A DNA stretch of 7,344 nucleotides from an uncultured bacterium (GTDB taxonomy: Bacteria > Planctomycetota > UBA1135 > GCA-002686595): assembly GCA_913058555.1 (NCBI GenBank), contig CAJXRJ010000377.1:1-7344 (forward strand), written 5' to 3'. The notes under the pieces were generated by a model that had not been told where the DNA came from, ran no database searches, and saw only the letters and a program-made list of their open reading frames with translations. Shown here piece by piece: positions 6,183 to 7,344 of this stretch; positions within the stretch are counted from its first letter, which is position 1; each line of letters opens with the position of its first letter. The translations under genes were made by a program, and so were the position numbers.

Positions 6183-7337
6183 TTTGACGCGGCGCACGTG
6201 AACGCTTCGATGTACTGGTCCAGGATGCCGTTGTCCTCGCCGGGGAAGTTCGGAAGGCGCAGCAGGCGGCCGTTCTCTCGGCCCGTGGATTCGAGGGGCA
6301 GGCGCTCCGGCTCGGGGCCCTCGAATCGCGCCACTTCCTTCCAATGGCCCTCCGTGAAGAATGGCTGCTCGTGCAAGAGCGGGTAGCGCGGCGCGGCCAC
6401 CTGGCAACCCTCTGCTTGCAGCCTCGCCGCGAGGCCGTCGATGTCGGCGCTCGGATCCCGGTGCCGAACGATGAACTCGAAGTACACGCGCTCGATGTGA
6501 TCGGGCGCGAGGAACGTATCGAAGCCCAACTCCTCGAGGGCCAAGCTCAGGCGCCTGTGGTTCTCGCCGCGCTGCCTGTTGTGCTCGCTCAGTTTTTCGA
6601 GCTGGGCCCTTCCCAGGGCGGCGGACATCGGCGCGATGCGCGTCTTGACGCCGAAGGACGTCGCGGCAAATCGGCGAGCCGCCGAATTCAGTTCGATGAT
6701 GCGCGTGATGTCCCCGAGGCAAATGGCGCGCTCATGCATCTCGGGGGAATCGGTCAGGAGCACACCGCCTTCGCCCGCGGGCGCGAGCTTGTCCCCTTGC
6801 AAGCTGAAGACCGACACGTCCCCCAGGTTCCCACAAGGCGTTCCGCGCCAGGTGGCGCCATGGGCGTGGGACGCGTCCTCGACGATCCTGAGATCGTGCT
6901 CCTTTGCGAGGGCTTGGATCTCCGTCATCCTCGCAGGCATGCCCCACAGGTGCACGACGACCATGGCTTTGGTCCGCGGCGTGATGCGGCGGCGCATGTC
7001 GTCGGGACAAGGTCCCAGGCGGCCCGGTTCGCTCTCGCAGAACACGGGCACGAGTCCGAACCAGAGCATCGGCAGGACCGAAGCCCAGAAGGTCGCCGTC
7101 GGCACGAGGATCTCGTCGCCCGGGGCGAGGTCCAGGGCAAAGAACGCGGCCATGAGCGCGGCAGTTCCGCTGCTATGGGCGAGGGCCAAGTCCCGGCCCG
7201 TGAAGGCGGCGTAGTCGCGCTCCAGTTCGCGGATGACTCCGTGGGTGGAGACGTTGCCATCGCGCAGGATGCGGAGAACCGCTTGCTCGTCGGAAGCGTC
7301 GAACCGAGGCCATTGGCAGGTCGGTTCATGGGGGAGG
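6179..7337 (-). CDS. DegT/DnrJ/EryC1/StrS-family PLP aminotransferase, 5' end missing
   Basis: About 385 residues are visible, counting from the Leu codon at 7336; the start lies beyond the right contig end, probably by only a short stretch. The frame is open throughout, so a TTG at 7189 is an internal Leu, not the start: upstream of it lies family sequence such as WPRFDASDEQAVLRIL and STHGVIRELERDYAAFTGRD. Recognisable family elements are AHSSGTAALMAAF, PGDEILVPTATFWAS, VVVHLWGMPARM, the cofactor-site IVEDASHAHGA with the Asp that contacts the PLP ring nitrogen (codon 6875-6877), and SLQGDKLAPAGEGG with the Schiff-base Lys encoded at 6788-6790. These enzymes transfer an amino group, usually from glutamate or glutamine, to a keto-sugar or keto-cyclitol in the cytoplasm. 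The wording of SLQGDK and GVKTRIAPMSAAL, in place of the GYN-R-M wording of sugar enzymes, recalls the AHBA-synthase/scyllo-inosose aminotransferase branch, so a cyclitol or unusual substrate is possible but unproven. No other sugar genes are visible. It is the first visible gene of a minus-strand cluster. Confidence 0.93.
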
Positions 7338-7344
7338 CTGTCTC
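7338..7344 (-). other. Probable residual Tn5 mosaic-end bases
   Basis: The window ends in CTGTCTC, the first seven bases of the reverse-complemented mosaic end found at the left end. Seven bases could match by chance, but their exact position at the terminus and the full adapter on the other side make untrimmed adapter the best explanation. It implies that the right edge is an assembly end, so the aminotransferase gene there is cut by the contig and not biologically truncated. Confidence 0.75.

Noticed and set aside
6925..7329. Minus-strand frame beginning with ATG at 7329 near the right end
   Set aside because: It is out of frame with the aminotransferase, whose conserved motifs continue to the contig end in another frame; its own translation is Ser/Arg/Pro-rich.

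Overview
This is a GC-rich bacterial fragment, almost certainly a complete short contig from a shotgun (probably metagenomic) assembly. Bases 4-37 match a Nextera/Tn5 library adapter, and the last seven bases (7338-7344) match the first seven bases of the same mosaic end in reverse. Native DNA is therefore about 38-7337. The most telling protein is an ECF sigma factor joined to a membrane helix and a large exported region of carboxypeptidase-regulatory-like (Ig-fold) modules. That architecture, together with the TerB-like protein, the high GC and the sigma region 4 wording, suggests Planctomycetota or another environmental phylum with many unusual ECF factors. The phylum is an inference and no rRNA is present to settle it.

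Layout from left to right: adapter (4-37); a TerB-like protein gene on the minus strand (87-1031); a 203-base spacer with a GC-rich inverted repeat; the 887-residue sigma/TM/Ig-module fusion on the minus strand (1235-3898); a 150-base divergent intergenic region; a plus-strand DUF4097-like lipoprotein (4049-5212); a 28-base convergent gap; then a minus-strand cluster of three genes transcribed from right to left: a DegT-family PLP aminotransferase cut off by the right end (6179-7337), a DUF2784-like small membrane protein overlapping it by four bases (5796-6182), and a secreted, C-terminally anchored hypothetical protein (5241-5759).

How they may work together: the fusion places a DNA-binding sigma factor and a sensor-like exported region on either side of one membrane helix, with no separate anti-sigma gene beside it. 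Its divergent neighbour is an exported lipoprotein predicted to fold as a beta-solenoid with a regular His-Gly motif in each rung. DUF4097 proteins are commonly found next to ECF/anti-sigma genes, so the pair may be a one-component envelope-sensing regulator and its target or partner. This is the most interesting feature of the window. The right-hand cluster looks like an accessory sugar/cyclitol amination gene followed by two membrane proteins of unknown role. No tRNA, rRNA, CRISPR array, insertion sequence or clear intrinsic terminator was seen. The long plus-strand ORFs opposite the minus-strand genes are GC-driven shadows.
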